This document shows positions 20,014 to 30,465 of a DNA stretch of 64,000 nt, in pieces (the stretch's first letter is position 1; every line of letters begins with the position of its first letter). The notes below the pieces were generated by a model. It was not told where the DNA came from, ran no database searches, and worked only from the letters and a program-made list of their open reading frames with translations. A program made the position numbers and the translations under genes. This DNA comes from Pyrenopolyporus hunteri (Eukaryota; Ascomycota; Sordariomycetes; Xylariales; Hypoxylaceae), in the NCBI GenBank assembly GCA_902806595.1, contig CADCXC010000003.1, positions 434,001 to 498,000 of the forward strand. Direction: 5' to 3'.

Positions 20014-21993
20014 ATGGCCACCATGGAGACTCATCTGGCTCCTCGCCATATCCAGAATTTCAGCGAAGCGAAGGGCCTGGAGAAGCATTGGGGATATGTC
20101 GACAGGGCCGTTCCGTGTACGAACGATCCCGGATCGTGCGCCTACTTAGACCAGGTATACGGATCTCATGACTTGACTATGGTCTACACCGGCATATTCT
20201 GGGCGATAATTGCCGGCATCCTTCTGCTCTGGGCTATCGGAAGACGGGTCTTCCCATCCCCTCGCGCCGACGAAATACCCTCAGGCAACATCAGTAAAGA
20301 GAGAGTAGCAAAGATCGCCAGCCGGCGTTCGCGAATAAGGAGGACGGCCGCGTCGCTAATCCGCCGGTACTTACTACCCGACTCAGTCCGATGGATTTTC
20401 GGCCGAACAACGCGGCTCCAAGTCCTCATTCTGACCGTTCTGGCCGGCTACTTACTGATATTTAGCTTCACCGGACTCGTTTACCAAACGTGGGTTACAC
20501 CAGTGAAGAACATGCCCGGCGTTTACAACACCAGAACAACTTTAGGCCCGTGGTCTGATCGGGTCGGTGTGTTCGCCTACGCCCTTACGCCTTTATCCGT
20601 CTTACTATCGAGCAGGGAGTCAATCCTATCCTTGCTCACTGGCCTTCCATACCAGAGTTTTAACTTCCTCCACCGCTGGCTCGGCTACATCATTGTCATC
20701 CAGGGTTCTCTTCACACCATTGGATGGTGCATCGTCGAGATCCGGCTATACCAACCGCAGCCCAAGACCGCGATAGATTGGATTGTGCAGTTGTACATTA
20801 TCTGGGGGGTCGTTGCCCAGATACTACTCTTGATCCTATTTGCTCTAAGCACGCCTTGGGGCATCCGTCTCACCGGCTATGAATTCTTCCGCAAGGCACA
20901 CTATGTCTTAGCCATGGTGTATATTGGGGCTTGCTGGGGCCACTGGGCGAACTTGCAGTGCTTTTTAATCCCTGGGTTGGCCATCTGGGGTTTGGACCGC
21001 GGAGTTAGATGGTTAAGATCGGCTCTGATTCATTACCAATACCTACCAGGCGGATCAATGGGTTTCCGGGCAGCACACGCATCCCTGACGTACTTCCCCG
21101 ACGCCGAGCATGGAGACGTCGTGAGGATGGATTTCGCTCATCCTCAAGACGCGTGGAAGGTCGGCCAACATTTCTACCTATGCTTTGCGGAGTGCAGCAT
21201 ATGGCAATCGCATCCGTTTACGCCGCTCAACCTACCAAAGGTGCAAGATGGGCTTGTATCGCACTCGTACGTCCTCAGAGCGAAGAAGGGAGAGACGAAG
21301 AAAGTCGCAGCACTAGCGGCGAAGAAGCTCGCCGAAGCGCCCAGCGCCATGACACCTATAATCCTATCGGGGTCCTACGGGGAGTCGATAGTCGATAACT
21401 TAACGCCTGACGTCAACGTACTCTGTGTGGCTGGTGGGACCGGAATTACGTACGTCTTGCCGGTTCTGCTGGGAATAGTAGAGCAGCCGGAAGTAAAGGA
21501 CCGGAAAATCCAGCTGGTCTGGGCGGTTCGGCGGAAGGACGACACGCGTTGGATCGAGAGGGAACTCGACATCATTCGCACGGCCGCCAAAGCCCATAAA
21601 ATCGAGGTCCATATATATGTGACGAGAGAATCGGGAAGCAAGAGTCCGTCAATAAGTGACGATGCTCTGGAGAAAGACGGCGTGGCCGTGAAGGAGTCCG
21701 GTTTACCTTCGTCTGCGGTTTCTTCCGTTAAGGGGGTCTCGTCCAACTCGTCTCTTAACGTCCAGAGGATCGGAGGGCGAGAGTTTGACAGGCATCCTGA
21801 CCTAAATAAGCTGGTAAAGGAGTTTGTTGAGGGCACCATCAGGGGTTCCACGGCCGTGTATGCGAGTGGGCCAGGTGGTATGATCAGTGACTTAAGAAGT
21901 ATTGTGGCGTCTTGCAATTCGGGTGCGAAGGTCTGGCGAGGGAATGAACGATACGACGTCAGCTTAATATGCGATGACCGCCTCGAGTGGTAA
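20014..21993 (+). CDS. Ferric/cupric reductase (FRE / NOX superfamily)
   Basis: Intronless, 659 residues. A ferric-reductase transmembrane domain carries the two bis-histidine haem pairs, each with 13 residues between: His220/His234 (HRWLGYIIVIQGSLH) and His296/His310 (HYVLAMVYIGACWGH). The FAD-binding motif HPFT is at 400-403 and the NAD(P)H-binding GGTGITY at 474-480, followed by a C-terminal NAD-binding fold ending near CDDRLEW. Such enzymes pass electrons from cytosolic NADPH across the membrane to Fe(III) or Cu(II). No EF hands and no N-terminal NADPH-oxidase features, so a metalloreductase is likelier than a superoxide-generating NOX. Its divergent neighbour is a Ctr copper transporter, pointing to copper as a substrate. 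The start context (AAAATGGCC) is good. Confidence 0.88.
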   Translation: MATMETHLAPRHIQNFSEAKGLEKHWGYVDRAVPCTNDPGSCAYLDQVYGSHDLTMVYTGIFWAIIAGILLLWAIGRRVFPSPRADEIPSGNISKERVAKIASRRSRIRRTAASLIRRYLLPDSVRWIFGRTTRLQVLILTVLAGYLLIFSFTGLVYQTWVTPVKNMPGVYNTRTTLGPWSDRVGVFAYALTPLSVLLSSRESILSLLTGLPYQSFNFLHRWLGYIIVIQGSLHTIGWCIVEIRLYQPQPKTAIDWIVQLYIIWGVVAQILLLILFALSTPWGIRLTGYEFFRKAHYVLAMVYIGACWGHWANLQCFLIPGLAIWGLDRGVRWLRSALIHYQYLPGGSMGFRAAHASLTYFPDAEHGDVVRMDFAHPQDAWKVGQHFYLCFAECSIWQSHPFTPLNLPKVQDGLVSHSYVLRAKKGETKKVAALAAKKLAEAPSAMTPIILSGSYGESIVDNLTPDVNVLCVAGGTGITYVLPVLLGIVEQPEVKDRKIQLVWAVRRKDDTRWIERELDIIRTAAKAHKIEVHIYVTRESGSKSPSISDDALEKDGVAVKESGLPSSAVSSVKGVSSNSSLNVQRIGGREFDRHPDLNKLVKEFVEGTIRGSTAVYASGPGGMISDLRSIVASCNSGAKVWRGNERYDVSLICDDRLEW

Positions 21994-22150
21994 AAGCTCA
22001 TCTTAGTATATGTAGCGAAAATAGTAGAAAAAAATAGCATAACATTCGAAGCCATCCGTCTTACCGTGCAGTCTTGCCCTTAATAGTTAAGCCCTAATAT
22101 TCATGCTGGCCTCTTCGCTTACCCTTCCTCCCCTACAGGAGTTAGTTGTC

Positions 22151-22180
22151 TACCTAGGTAGATAGGTAGGTAGGTACCTA
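22151..22180. repeat. Palindromic TAGG/CCTA repeat
   Basis: A 30-bp block of TACCTAGGTAG and TAGGTAGGTAGGTACCTA units between the convergent reductase and HET genes, about 35 bp from the HET stop codon. Same family as the block at 8098-8475. Confidence 0.65.
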
Positions 22181-22213
22181 AAAGAATTCAACGTTTTATA
22201 GGAGCACCGCGAA

Positions 22214-24211
22214 TTAGGCGATGCAGATTTGTTGCATCTCGAATCTTTCGGGATTAAAATCCGCCCAGTCCATCATAGCGGTTCCAATTCTTTGATAGGC
22301 TCCGTCGTCGCGCTTGTCGAGAACAAGCAATAACCTGACGTCGTGCGCTTCCGCCATAAGCACCACCCAACAGTTCTGCGATGAGGGGCGATCAATATCC
22401 ATGATACATCGCTCTATACACCGGGGATTTTCGTCCGAAGGGTCAGCTCCTATAAATACCAATTTACCGGGCCCCCAGTGGGGATCCTCGGGAGGATTGT
22501 AAGTCATCTGTGCAACGTAACCCTTGAGCTTTATGGTCGCATCTAGGGACCTATGCGCGGCCTCTTTGACGTCGATTGTGACGTCCGAGACTCTAGGGAC
22601 AAGTCTAGTCTCCTCTAGTCGAAGCGTCCAGAAGTCGAGCGGACCGTCGAGGGCAGCCCAACTCCAACTCGGAGCACGTTTTTCGAGTGGTTCAGTAAGT
22701 ACGGAGAGTCGGCTGAAGCGCGGATCCCTCCAGATCTTCCGACCGGGGACCTCGTAGCAGTTGGCGTACCAGAGAAGGCCTGCCACTATGTCTTCCTTCC
22801 ATAAGCCAGCAACATACGTCGCAGTCCGTTTTGTAGACTTAAAGAGAGCTGCGGCTCCGGCTATAGCGGGTAGCTTGTCGGCTGGGTGGGTGAGCTTTCG
22901 AGAGGTGTATTCTTCTAGTAGCTGATACCACACTTTCCAGTCCAGTTCGGTGCCCCGAATCGCGGACACACCGATTTCCTTCCGGATTCTCATGAATTGT
23001 GCTACGAAATGCTCTTTCTGCTTCTCGGGTTCGCTGGTGAACGTTGTGCCGTCCTCGCACTTGAACTCCGTGAGGCACTCCCAGAACATCTGTTCTCTTC
23101 CGAAGTGCAATATACGTTGTCCCAGAAGCCTCTCCTGCATCGCCCAACCTCGGTCGTTTAAGGGGGAGTTCGCAAGATAATCCGTAATCTCGGGATATAC
23201 CTTCTGGATTGCATACTCATCGTTTATCACCGCAAACGGCGCTCTGGTTGGGCTGAGGAATCCGGCCGTGCTTGTCGCGGCGTCGAGAGCGGATATTATA
23301 ACCGAGGCACCTGCATAGATGGAAGACATTCGACTAACTTCCCTATCCCGATCTACCTTTGAATTTTGGATGATGCATAGGGCATCTACCCACAGGTATC
23401 GCAACCCAAGAGCTCGAGTGACCCAAATGGCGTCTCCGAAATTCCGGGGAAGGTCGTTGATAATTATCGCACTATTCATAGTCCTGACGTTGGCCGTCGT
23501 CGTAACAGAGGCAATCGAACCACCCCAACAGTGGCTAAGAGCAGTATATGGTGCCTTTTCGCCCTTTGACGTGTATAGACGAACGGTTCCTGTTTCATGG
23601 TCACCTACGTCGATTACTCTTGTGGGAAGCTCACAGCTCAAGTGAGATCCTATACAGTCTGGATGGTTTTCAATGCATTCTTGATGCCATCGGAACGCCA
23701 CGCGAGAGATATCTGACGGAAGGAGTGATGTCGGCACTACAGGGAGCTTTTTATACGCATCCATCCGAGGAACTTGCTCGTCTCTTCTCAATGGTGTTCG
23801 CTTACAGACCCTGAAGTAGCCCGGTGGGAGATCCTTTACTGATCGGAACCCGAAGTGGCGTTTCATGGAATCGGAGAAATCGGCGTGAAAATGGCCCTTC
23901 AGCTTATTCTCATCGCCGGGCGATACCTGGAATGGGTACAGCAGTAACACGCCTTGATGCTTAGATGCGGGTAAGGGCGCAAAGCTGTCATGAAGGACAT
24001 TGCAGAGTTCACACGTCACGGCGCTCGCTGCGAGGTCGGCGAACGTCTCGTGGTGCCGGAAGGGTATACGGGACGTGGATTGTCGGCGGAAGGGCCGCCA
24101 CCATTCCGGGAGGATTCCCTTGCAGGTAAATTCGAAGGCGGAGAATTCTTTGATAAACTGGTAACAGTACCCGCACAGAGCGCCCGAGATAGGTGTCAGT
24201 GCTGATTCCAT
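22214..24211 (-). CDS. HET-domain protein (heterokaryon incompatibility family)
   Basis: Intronless, 665 residues from the ATG at 24211. HET domains occur in fungal allorecognition and NLR-like cell-death proteins. The three conserved blocks are visible: YTALSHCWGG, then LRYLWVDALCIIQNS, then IYAGASVIISALDA followed by GFLSPTRAPF. Before the domain lies a Cys/Trp-rich region (CGYCYQF, CELCNVLHDSF) often seen in HET proteins, with a His/Cys pattern that may bind metal. The C-terminal half has the usual WAMQERLL and PSWSWAALDG motifs. No NACHT or WD repeats are attached. Whether it acts in vegetative incompatibility cannot be told from one sequence. Confidence 0.9.
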   Translation of the reverse strand: MESALTPISGALCGYCYQFIKEFSAFEFTCKGILPEWWRPFRRQSTSRIPFRHHETFADLAASAVTCELCNVLHDSFAPLPASKHQGVLLLYPFQVSPGDENKLKGHFHADFSDSMKRHFGFRSVKDLPPGYFRVCKRTPLRRDEQVPRMDAYKKLPVVPTSLLPSDISRVAFRWHQECIENHPDCIGSHLSCELPTRVIDVGDHETGTVRLYTSKGEKAPYTALSHCWGGSIASVTTTANVRTMNSAIIINDLPRNFGDAIWVTRALGLRYLWVDALCIIQNSKVDRDREVSRMSSIYAGASVIISALDAATSTAGFLSPTRAPFAVINDEYAIQKVYPEITDYLANSPLNDRGWAMQERLLGQRILHFGREQMFWECLTEFKCEDGTTFTSEPEKQKEHFVAQFMRIRKEIGVSAIRGTELDWKVWYQLLEEYTSRKLTHPADKLPAIAGAAALFKSTKRTATYVAGLWKEDIVAGLLWYANCYEVPGRKIWRDPRFSRLSVLTEPLEKRAPSWSWAALDGPLDFWTLRLEETRLVPRVSDVTIDVKEAAHRSLDATIKLKGYVAQMTYNPPEDPHWGPGKLVFIGADPSDENPRCIERCIMDIDRPSSQNCWVVLMAEAHDVRLLLVLDKRDDGAYQRIGTAMMDWADFNPERFEMQQICIA

Positions 24212-24937
24212 ATCGTTCAATACCTATGAACTTTACGGCTGTTATAGGCTCAAGTTGAAAAAAGTACAAGACTTAAGTTGATCTAATAACGTGTGTCTTG
24301 GTCTTGTTATTACGATGCGTCAATTGTCGATACGAGATCACCGCCGAGTTCCGAGGCGTCATGAAGATGCTACCTAAGGAGGTATAGAGGCTGGATATAG
24401 AAAGCTATTAGAAGTTTGTAAGAGCTTCGGATCCGTTTTTGGACTCTCTTCCTAACTAAGGTGCTAACAGGCTAACAACTGTGTGATACTGTATCATTGA
24501 ATAGACTTGGGCTTGGTAGAAGTTCCGATGGAGTTGATTCCCGCTCGATCCTCCGAATGAGGAGGTAGGGACATGTTATCATACGAATCATGGTTGCTGG
24601 GAGGTATTTGAGGTATTTGAGGAGAAGCTGGGTGGCAGAATATGCGGTTACCAGATATTCTGCACTTAATAAAGAGTGCGGGGGCCGGGAGAGTTCCGCT
24701 CTCTAGGTACCTGAGTGGGTACAGTTATAAGCCCAAGTAGCAGCCCCACTAAAATTTATATTTTCGAATTCGCGCCCCTCCATCGATTTTCTTCATTTTC
24801 CAGGACAATAACAACAACCACCACAACACACAATCTTAGCCCTCAGCTGACATTCCGCAGCTGGAACCGCATCCCCCGCGTATCCAGCACGACATACCTT
24901 AGACACCTAAACTATCCCGCCGATCCCGCCACCCACC
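24212..24937. other. Divergent intergenic region between HET and Alb1 genes
   Basis: No gene recognised. The right end has CA-rich runs (ACAACAACCACCACAACACA near 24810) typical of fungal 5' leaders of translation-related genes. Confidence 0.4.
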
Positions 24938-25404
24938 ATGCCCTCCATTAAAAACCCCAACGGGCCCTCGAAGAACCGGCTCGTGGCGCGCGCCGCCAAG
25001 GCCCGGAAGCAAAGCCAGAAGCGCAGCGCCGCCGGGAGCCTCAAGGCGAACCGAGTAGCCAAGGCGGACGCGAAGCGCGGTGCGCGCGCGGGCCTGCTGC
25101 CGACGAGCGGGCCGAACGCCGCGCTCAGCTCCAAGAAGAGGCGCAAGCTCGAGCGCAAGATGGGGTACGCGCTGAAGCGGAAGATGGATGCCGACGGAGA
25201 GGTCGAGATGAAGGGTACGTACAACACAGCCGAATACTTACAGGCCGGGAGTTCCGCTGCTTGTGATGGACATAAGGAAAGGGGATGGAGGAGGGTTGAT
25301 AACGAGGTGCTAACGAAGAGCTGAATACAGATGCACCCGAAGTCGATACGAGTAAAGCCGCCCAGGAAGAAATGGCCGTTGATAACACCGAGAATATCTC
25401 ATGA
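24938..25404 (+). CDS. alb1: Alb1-like ribosome biogenesis protein
   Basis: Two exons, 24938-25214 and 25331-25404, encode 116 residues. Alb1 binds Arx1 on pre-60S ribosomal particles and shuttles between nucleolus and cytoplasm. The sequence is short and Lys/Arg/Ala-rich, starting with the family-typical PNGPSKNRL and containing KKRRKLERKMGYALKRKM, followed by an acidic C-terminal tail (DADGEVEMKDAPEVD). The intron (116 bp, GTACGT...CAG) joins in frame. Without splicing the reading frame runs on into unrelated sequence, so the spliced form is preferred. Confidence 0.8.
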
Positions 25405-26477
25405 ATGCGTGGCGACCAACTAGATACTGCCTCGTTCATTTAAGGAGGCATCCTACGTCACTTCGAAGCCCAGCCACGAGCGCATCGCACCGGCCTACTT
25501 AATTAGGTCGAGAATTTAGCTGAACCAGCCCTTTCCGTAAGAACGCTCGACCACCGCCAGCTGAGAGGAAAAGGATTTGCCGTGGAATTCATGGGCTAGG
25601 ACAGAGGATCTTGGTCGATGCTCTTGGTACCTTGCTGTAGGATGGCTGGTATCTACGATTATGACTGGGCATTGTTAAGTGATATCCTAACCTAAGATAC
25701 AATGGCACACGGCGGGACGGGATAAACAATTGCTCAGATCCGAGATGGCTGTCTCAAGGTCCGTTGGTTCGCACGTTAAGCGGTCAGGCCTGGCTAAATC
25801 AAGACGTCGATTCAACAGGTTGTCGAGTGTTGACTCTAACCTCCACTTCTTTGGTCGCTCCCAGCCATAACTGCTGCTCAATGCTTGTAACCTATGAGGG
25901 ATACTTGGCCAGGATTCAAGGCCGTGGCTTTCTTGACCTCCTGAACATCCAGATCAAGTCAACATTGAGATAGTAATGGAAATATCGAACGTAACGTTTT
26001 TATAAGCATTGCCCGAACAATCCTAGTATTAATCATAGATCTCTTATATATAGGTAGGTATCCAGATGACGGCCCACCAGCATAGGTGATTGTATTATGT
26101 TCATATCCCTGAGGCTCTCCTCTTCGAATCGTACAGCGGATCGGGCTCGTCTACCATGCGTAGCTCGTATAGCATCCAGTAGATCTAACCAAGTCGTAGG
26201 CCTCTCAAGGATCACGAGCTCTATTTAACGCAAACATCCCCTCCGGTATACGGGTATATTCCAAGACGGCCACATGGCGACTCCGTGCCTTCTGTTGCTG
26301 GACGTGAGAGTCCTTCGTGCGATCGGTCTGCTGAATATATAGAATGGTTCTAGCTTCTAATCCTTTCTATCGGCGCTACTGCGAAAATGTGACGGTGACC
26401 GACCCGAGGTAAAGCGTTGCTCAATGGGAATCTAATTCGGAATATATGTTCGTTCTAACGGCGGCTGGGTATCTATC
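25405..26477. other. Intergenic region, no feature recognised
   Basis: 3' flanks of two convergent genes. Frames at 25687-25973 overlap on opposite strands without domains. One short TAGG repeat near 26051-26060. Confidence 0.35.
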
Positions 26478-27948
26478 TTAGAAGATGAAGCTGAGTAGCC
26501 AAGTAGACCAAGGACGGTGGGCGGTGTTGGGCGCCTTTAATTTGTTCAAGCAATAGCTAGCATGATTCCTGTTTCGACGGCCGTCGCAGTCGCAACGGCA
26601 ACCAACGCCGCCGGGGATCTCGTCAGCCCAGGTGTTCTGAACTTCGTTAAGGGCTTTCGACTCAGGCAGTTGGCCTCCAGGCGCGTTTGCCGGGCATTGG
26701 TAGTACCAGTCGTGCCGGTACCCAATGTCGGCGAAGTGGTGAACCTGATGTGGTTCCGCGAGCATGTTGACGGCGAGTGAATGGACCGCGGCGTCACCCC
26801 ACTAGAAGAGCAAGCAGTTAGCAACATTGGGTATATACTCGAGAGGGGAGTTAGTAGACGTAAATGTGATCACATCTGGCGCATACGAACCCTTTCGAAA
26901 TAGAAGCCGCCGGTCTTCTCCAGATGTTGATATAAGTCTTGGTACTTGGGGCCACGGAAGAAGTCGAGGCTCGCGATCTCAAAATTACTCCAATAATGGC
27001 AGAGATTCCACCCGTCTCCGGCGCGATCGCGGTGCGAGAACCAGCTGAGGAGACTACGGAACGGCCAGGGCACCCAGGACGCGTCAACCGACGCTTTCCA
27101 AAGGGTGCTGCTGGAGATGCCCTGCGCCTCCTTCCAGTCCGACACTTCTCTGAACAGACTAGGACAGGTGCGCTTCTCCTCCCAAAGTGATATTGTGAAG
27201 CCGTATACCTTGTTGTGGCGAGCCATCTCGACGAAGGGATCGTAGGTAATAGAGCAGGAGAACTCGACGTCTGGTTCCAGTCGCCAATACCATTTATATT
27301 TCTTTAGCGCCTCGACCTGGTAGAAATTCCTATACAGCTAACGTCTCAGCAAAACGCGAGTTTCGAGGTATCATAACGGAGTATAAACGGAGAGGAGGCG
27401 GAGTGGGCGTACCCGGAGAAAAAGCGGCACATGTGGTGGTACGTCTCCTTTCCTGCGTATAGTATTCCGCGGTCGCCCTGATCTTTTATGCTCGCGCGGG
27501 CAGCATCTTGGTCCATCCAAGACGGAAAAGTCCACTGTTCCTTGGGGACAAGCTCGAAGTAAGTCGGGGCGGTGGTGGAGGCATTGATGGTGCTTATGAA
27601 CTCGTCGCTCCAGGGCTCGTCGTTGAGGAAAACGATGGGGTAGCGGAACCAACGATTAAAGCGTTGTTCGATGCTGCGTACGGACCGGGCAGCTTCCTCG
27701 GCTTCTTGGTTGCGAGCCAGCATCACGATGGCGGCGTTCTCGCGCGGGGTCTCGGGAGGGGTGCTCGGAGGTTCCTGGCATGAGGTGTAAAAGGGAGTAT
27801 CATACTCGCGCGGCGGCACCGGTACGCGGTAGCGGGAGACGTGGAAGACGACCTCGAGGAGGCAGGCGACGCCGAGGACCCAAAGGAAAGGTGACTGAAG
27901 CCATCCTCCTCTCCTTCGAAAACGCGGGAGCCGGTGTAGCACCGACAT
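26478..27948 (-). CDS. GT15 alpha-1,2-mannosyltransferase (KRE2/KTR/MNT1 family)
   Basis: Three exons (27948-27413, 27329-26891, 26801-26478) join to 432 residues. A type II Golgi membrane protein: short basic tail, then the anchor SPFLWVLGVACLLEVVF, then a luminal catalytic domain. Family blocks are complete: AAIVMLARNQEAEEAARSV, RYPIVFLNDEPWSDEF, YHHMCRFFSGNFYQVEAL, KYKWYWRLEPDVEFSC, LCHYWSNFEIASLDFFR, and GGFYFERWGDAAVHSLAV. It transfers alpha-1,2-linked mannose to O- and N-glycans of wall proteins with GDP-mannose and Mn2+. The C-terminus has a short Cys cluster (CRCDCDG), also common in this family. A GT32-like gene lies 1.4 kb away in divergent orientation. Confidence 0.93.
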
Positions 27949-29328
27949 GATTCCTTTCTAGTAAGAAATACCGAATATCTGCTATAGGCTAAGTCATGTG
28001 TGACGCTATTGAAACAATAATCTGGTTGTTCTTTGTTGGCATCCGCGCAGTTCCATCTGGGCCGGCTCGATTCATTGGCTGGGTTTTGGGGGATCTGTGT
28101 TGTCCATTAGTGTAGTTTTAGTTGATGGAGGTATGTGTAATTGTTCGAGGGGACCCTTTTTCGGGACAATGGTTAGCGCTACCTGCATATGGAGGCGCCT
28201 ATTACCTAGCGCAGGGCGAAACAGCCTTAGAGAACGGATACCTCAGGTTGTAATTTCCTTGTAAGTATCGCAACTAATTAGCCTGCTTTAGCGTCTTACG
28301 GCCCATCCGACTGGTCCGTGGACCCTTATTTTCGGTACCCCAATAGGTACCTACCTATACCGGCAGTTAAGGTTAACATCAGCCTTGAGTATATCTACTT
28401 GGGCAGCTGCTAGGGTCCTGCAGCATCTAGCATTCGAGTTTAAACTAAGCGGTTATTGTGGGATCTTGCATTTGCAATACAAATTAGGTACTAAGCTTAG
28501 ATCTATCTATCATTTACCAACTTCAATTATAATAAAATCTACCTACTTGGTTCTTTTTATTGATGACGTCCTTAAAAACTTGGATCTCGTTGAAGGATTA
28601 ATTACCTACCTATGAGGTACCTACCTAGGTACCTAAGGTACCCGCATTGTAACCCATCAAGTCATAACGAAAGTCTGATTTCGCGGGCGTCGAGACCTAA
28701 CTTCTCTGCATGGTGCCTAGGCAGCCTAGGTAGGTACCTATACTAGAGACTATGCATTATACCTAGGTAGGTACTATGTATATGAACTACACCACTAATA
28801 AGTAAGGTTTCCATCTCAATTACTTCAGGCGGTAGGAGGCACCCAGGGTATGGTTTATGGTGTCCGCGATAAGGCATCCGAGACCCGAGACGCAGCTTCT
28901 ACCAGGCCGCCGATCAAGTACCAGTTGGGATTTAGGACCAAGTACCGAGCCGCCAACTTGTTAAACATTTTTCTCCATCGCATCCCCCATGCCCATCGCT
29001 TTTAAACTCTACAAAATATTCTTCACTTCATACAAAACAGGGAGATATCGCGTCTCGATTATTCTCGCCACTATCCTATCCAACTAATACCAAATAGCCA
29101 TTAGCTAACCACGTTTTTTTTGATGGGACCCTGCAGCCAACGACTAGCGAATGTAACCAAACATTCCAGCTCTAAAGACTGCCAAGAAAAGCCGTAATTA
29201 AGACGCCAACCCGTCTTCTTGGGTCCTCTCTCTCTCTTCGGGCAGCCGGGCCCCCAGATTCGTTCACCAGGGGGGAAAACACCTAAGACCGTCTCAAGCT
29301 TGTTTACGACTTCGCACTCCCCCCCAGC
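27949..29328. other. Divergent intergenic region between two glycosyltransferase genes, with CCTA repeats
   Basis: 1.4 kb without a convincing gene; a frame at 28385-28615 has no domain and is AT-rich. It contains a repeat cluster (28343-28775) and presumably both promoters. Confidence 0.45.
28343..28775. repeat. Cluster of palindromic (CCTA)n/(TAGG)n repeats
   Basis: Blocks at about 28343-28359, 28602-28642, 28715-28740 and 28760-28775, again built of TAGG/CCTA units meeting at GGTACC or CCTAGG. Same family as at 8098-8475. Confidence 0.65.
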
Positions 29329-30465
29329 ATGCATCATGACATGGGACTCCTACGTCGACGTCGAGTTTACTTCCTCATCCCCATCGTCTTCGCCTTCGTG
29401 CTCCTTAGCCCTCCCCTATGGCCATCCGTAAGACAATTCGGCGATCGCGTGCGCCAGACCCTCCCCTTCGCGTACCAATGGAAGGTCCAGCAAGACTTCG
29501 TGCCCACGCAAAACGAGCTCGACTGCCTGTACGGCCGCACTCCTAAAGCGGGCGCCGATAGCAATAAGCAGATAGATCCGATCCCCAACCATGTCCACTT
29601 CATATACGGACTCAGCAATCCCTACAATAAGCCCAGCGCGGGCACTTTCGATTTCATCTGTTACCTGGCCATACGGAGCGCCATCGTCGGCATGAAGGCG
29701 GACAAAGTCTCGCTCCATTACACTTATCTTGCCGACCCGCCATCGCCCGAACCGAACGCCTCTCCCTTATCCAATCCGTGGATACGCCTATTAAACGACG
29801 ACATCGAGCTCGTTTACCACTCGCCCGAGGAGACAGCGGCTTTGAAAAGCTCGCCTGACGCGACCTGGCAAGCCGCACACGTGTCCGACATTCTGCGCCT
29901 CAAGCTGCTGCAAGAGCAAGGTGGCATCTATATGGACATGGATGCCTTCGGTTTCCGGCCCTTCACTTCCCTCCTGAAATCTCCACGCGATATAATACTT
30001 GGTCACGAGGGCGGAAACCGCGGGGGGCTCTGCAATGCCATTATGGTCGCTCGGAAGAATAGCACCTTCATAGAAAGATGGCTGAAAGAGTACGATGGCG
30101 CAGATCTCTCCAAGGAATGGAATTACCATAGCGTTGTCCTCCCCAAAGAGTTAGAGCTTCGACACCCGGACGAGGTCTGTACCTTGCCCCCGAACGCCTT
30201 CTTTTGGCCAACTTGGACATGGCATCATATCGAATTTATGCACAAGCCTCTGAGCTCAGACGAAGCCCGGAAATGGGCGGCCGAGATAGACAGGAACGGC
30301 GGTAGTCTATACGAGGATCAACTCGCCTACCACGCTTGGAGCCAGATGGCCTGGGAGAGACATCTAAGCAAACTGACCCCAGAAGTTGTCAGGACACGCG
30401 ACACGAGATTTAATATCCTAGTTCGGGATTTTCTGCAGGACAATATCGGGGCCCATCAGAGATAA
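29329..30465 (+). CDS. GT32-like glycosyltransferase with DXD motif
   Basis: Intronless, 378 residues. A type II membrane protein: RRRR stop signal, then the anchor VYFLIPIVFAFVLLS, then a luminal catalytic domain. The sugar-binding DXD region is clear: AAHVSDILRLKLLQEQGG followed by IYMDMDAFGFRPF (the Asp-x-Asp is in YMDMD). The preceding IPNHVHFIYG is the usual start of the GT32/Gly_transf_sug fold. Substrate cannot be told; GT32 includes Och1-type mannosyltransferases and enzymes of glycolipid synthesis. The MGLLRRRR start at 29341 is an equally good alternative. Confidence 0.84.
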   Translation: MHHDMGLLRRRRVYFLIPIVFAFVLLSPPLWPSVRQFGDRVRQTLPFAYQWKVQQDFVPTQNELDCLYGRTPKAGADSNKQIDPIPNHVHFIYGLSNPYNKPSAGTFDFICYLAIRSAIVGMKADKVSLHYTYLADPPSPEPNASPLSNPWIRLLNDDIELVYHSPEETAALKSSPDATWQAAHVSDILRLKLLQEQGGIYMDMDAFGFRPFTSLLKSPRDIILGHEGGNRGGLCNAIMVARKNSTFIERWLKEYDGADLSKEWNYHSVVLPKELELRHPDEVCTLPPNAFFWPTWTWHHIEFMHKPLSSDEARKWAAEIDRNGGSLYEDQLAYHAWSQMAWERHLSKLTPEVVRTRDTRFNILVRDFLQDNIGAHQR

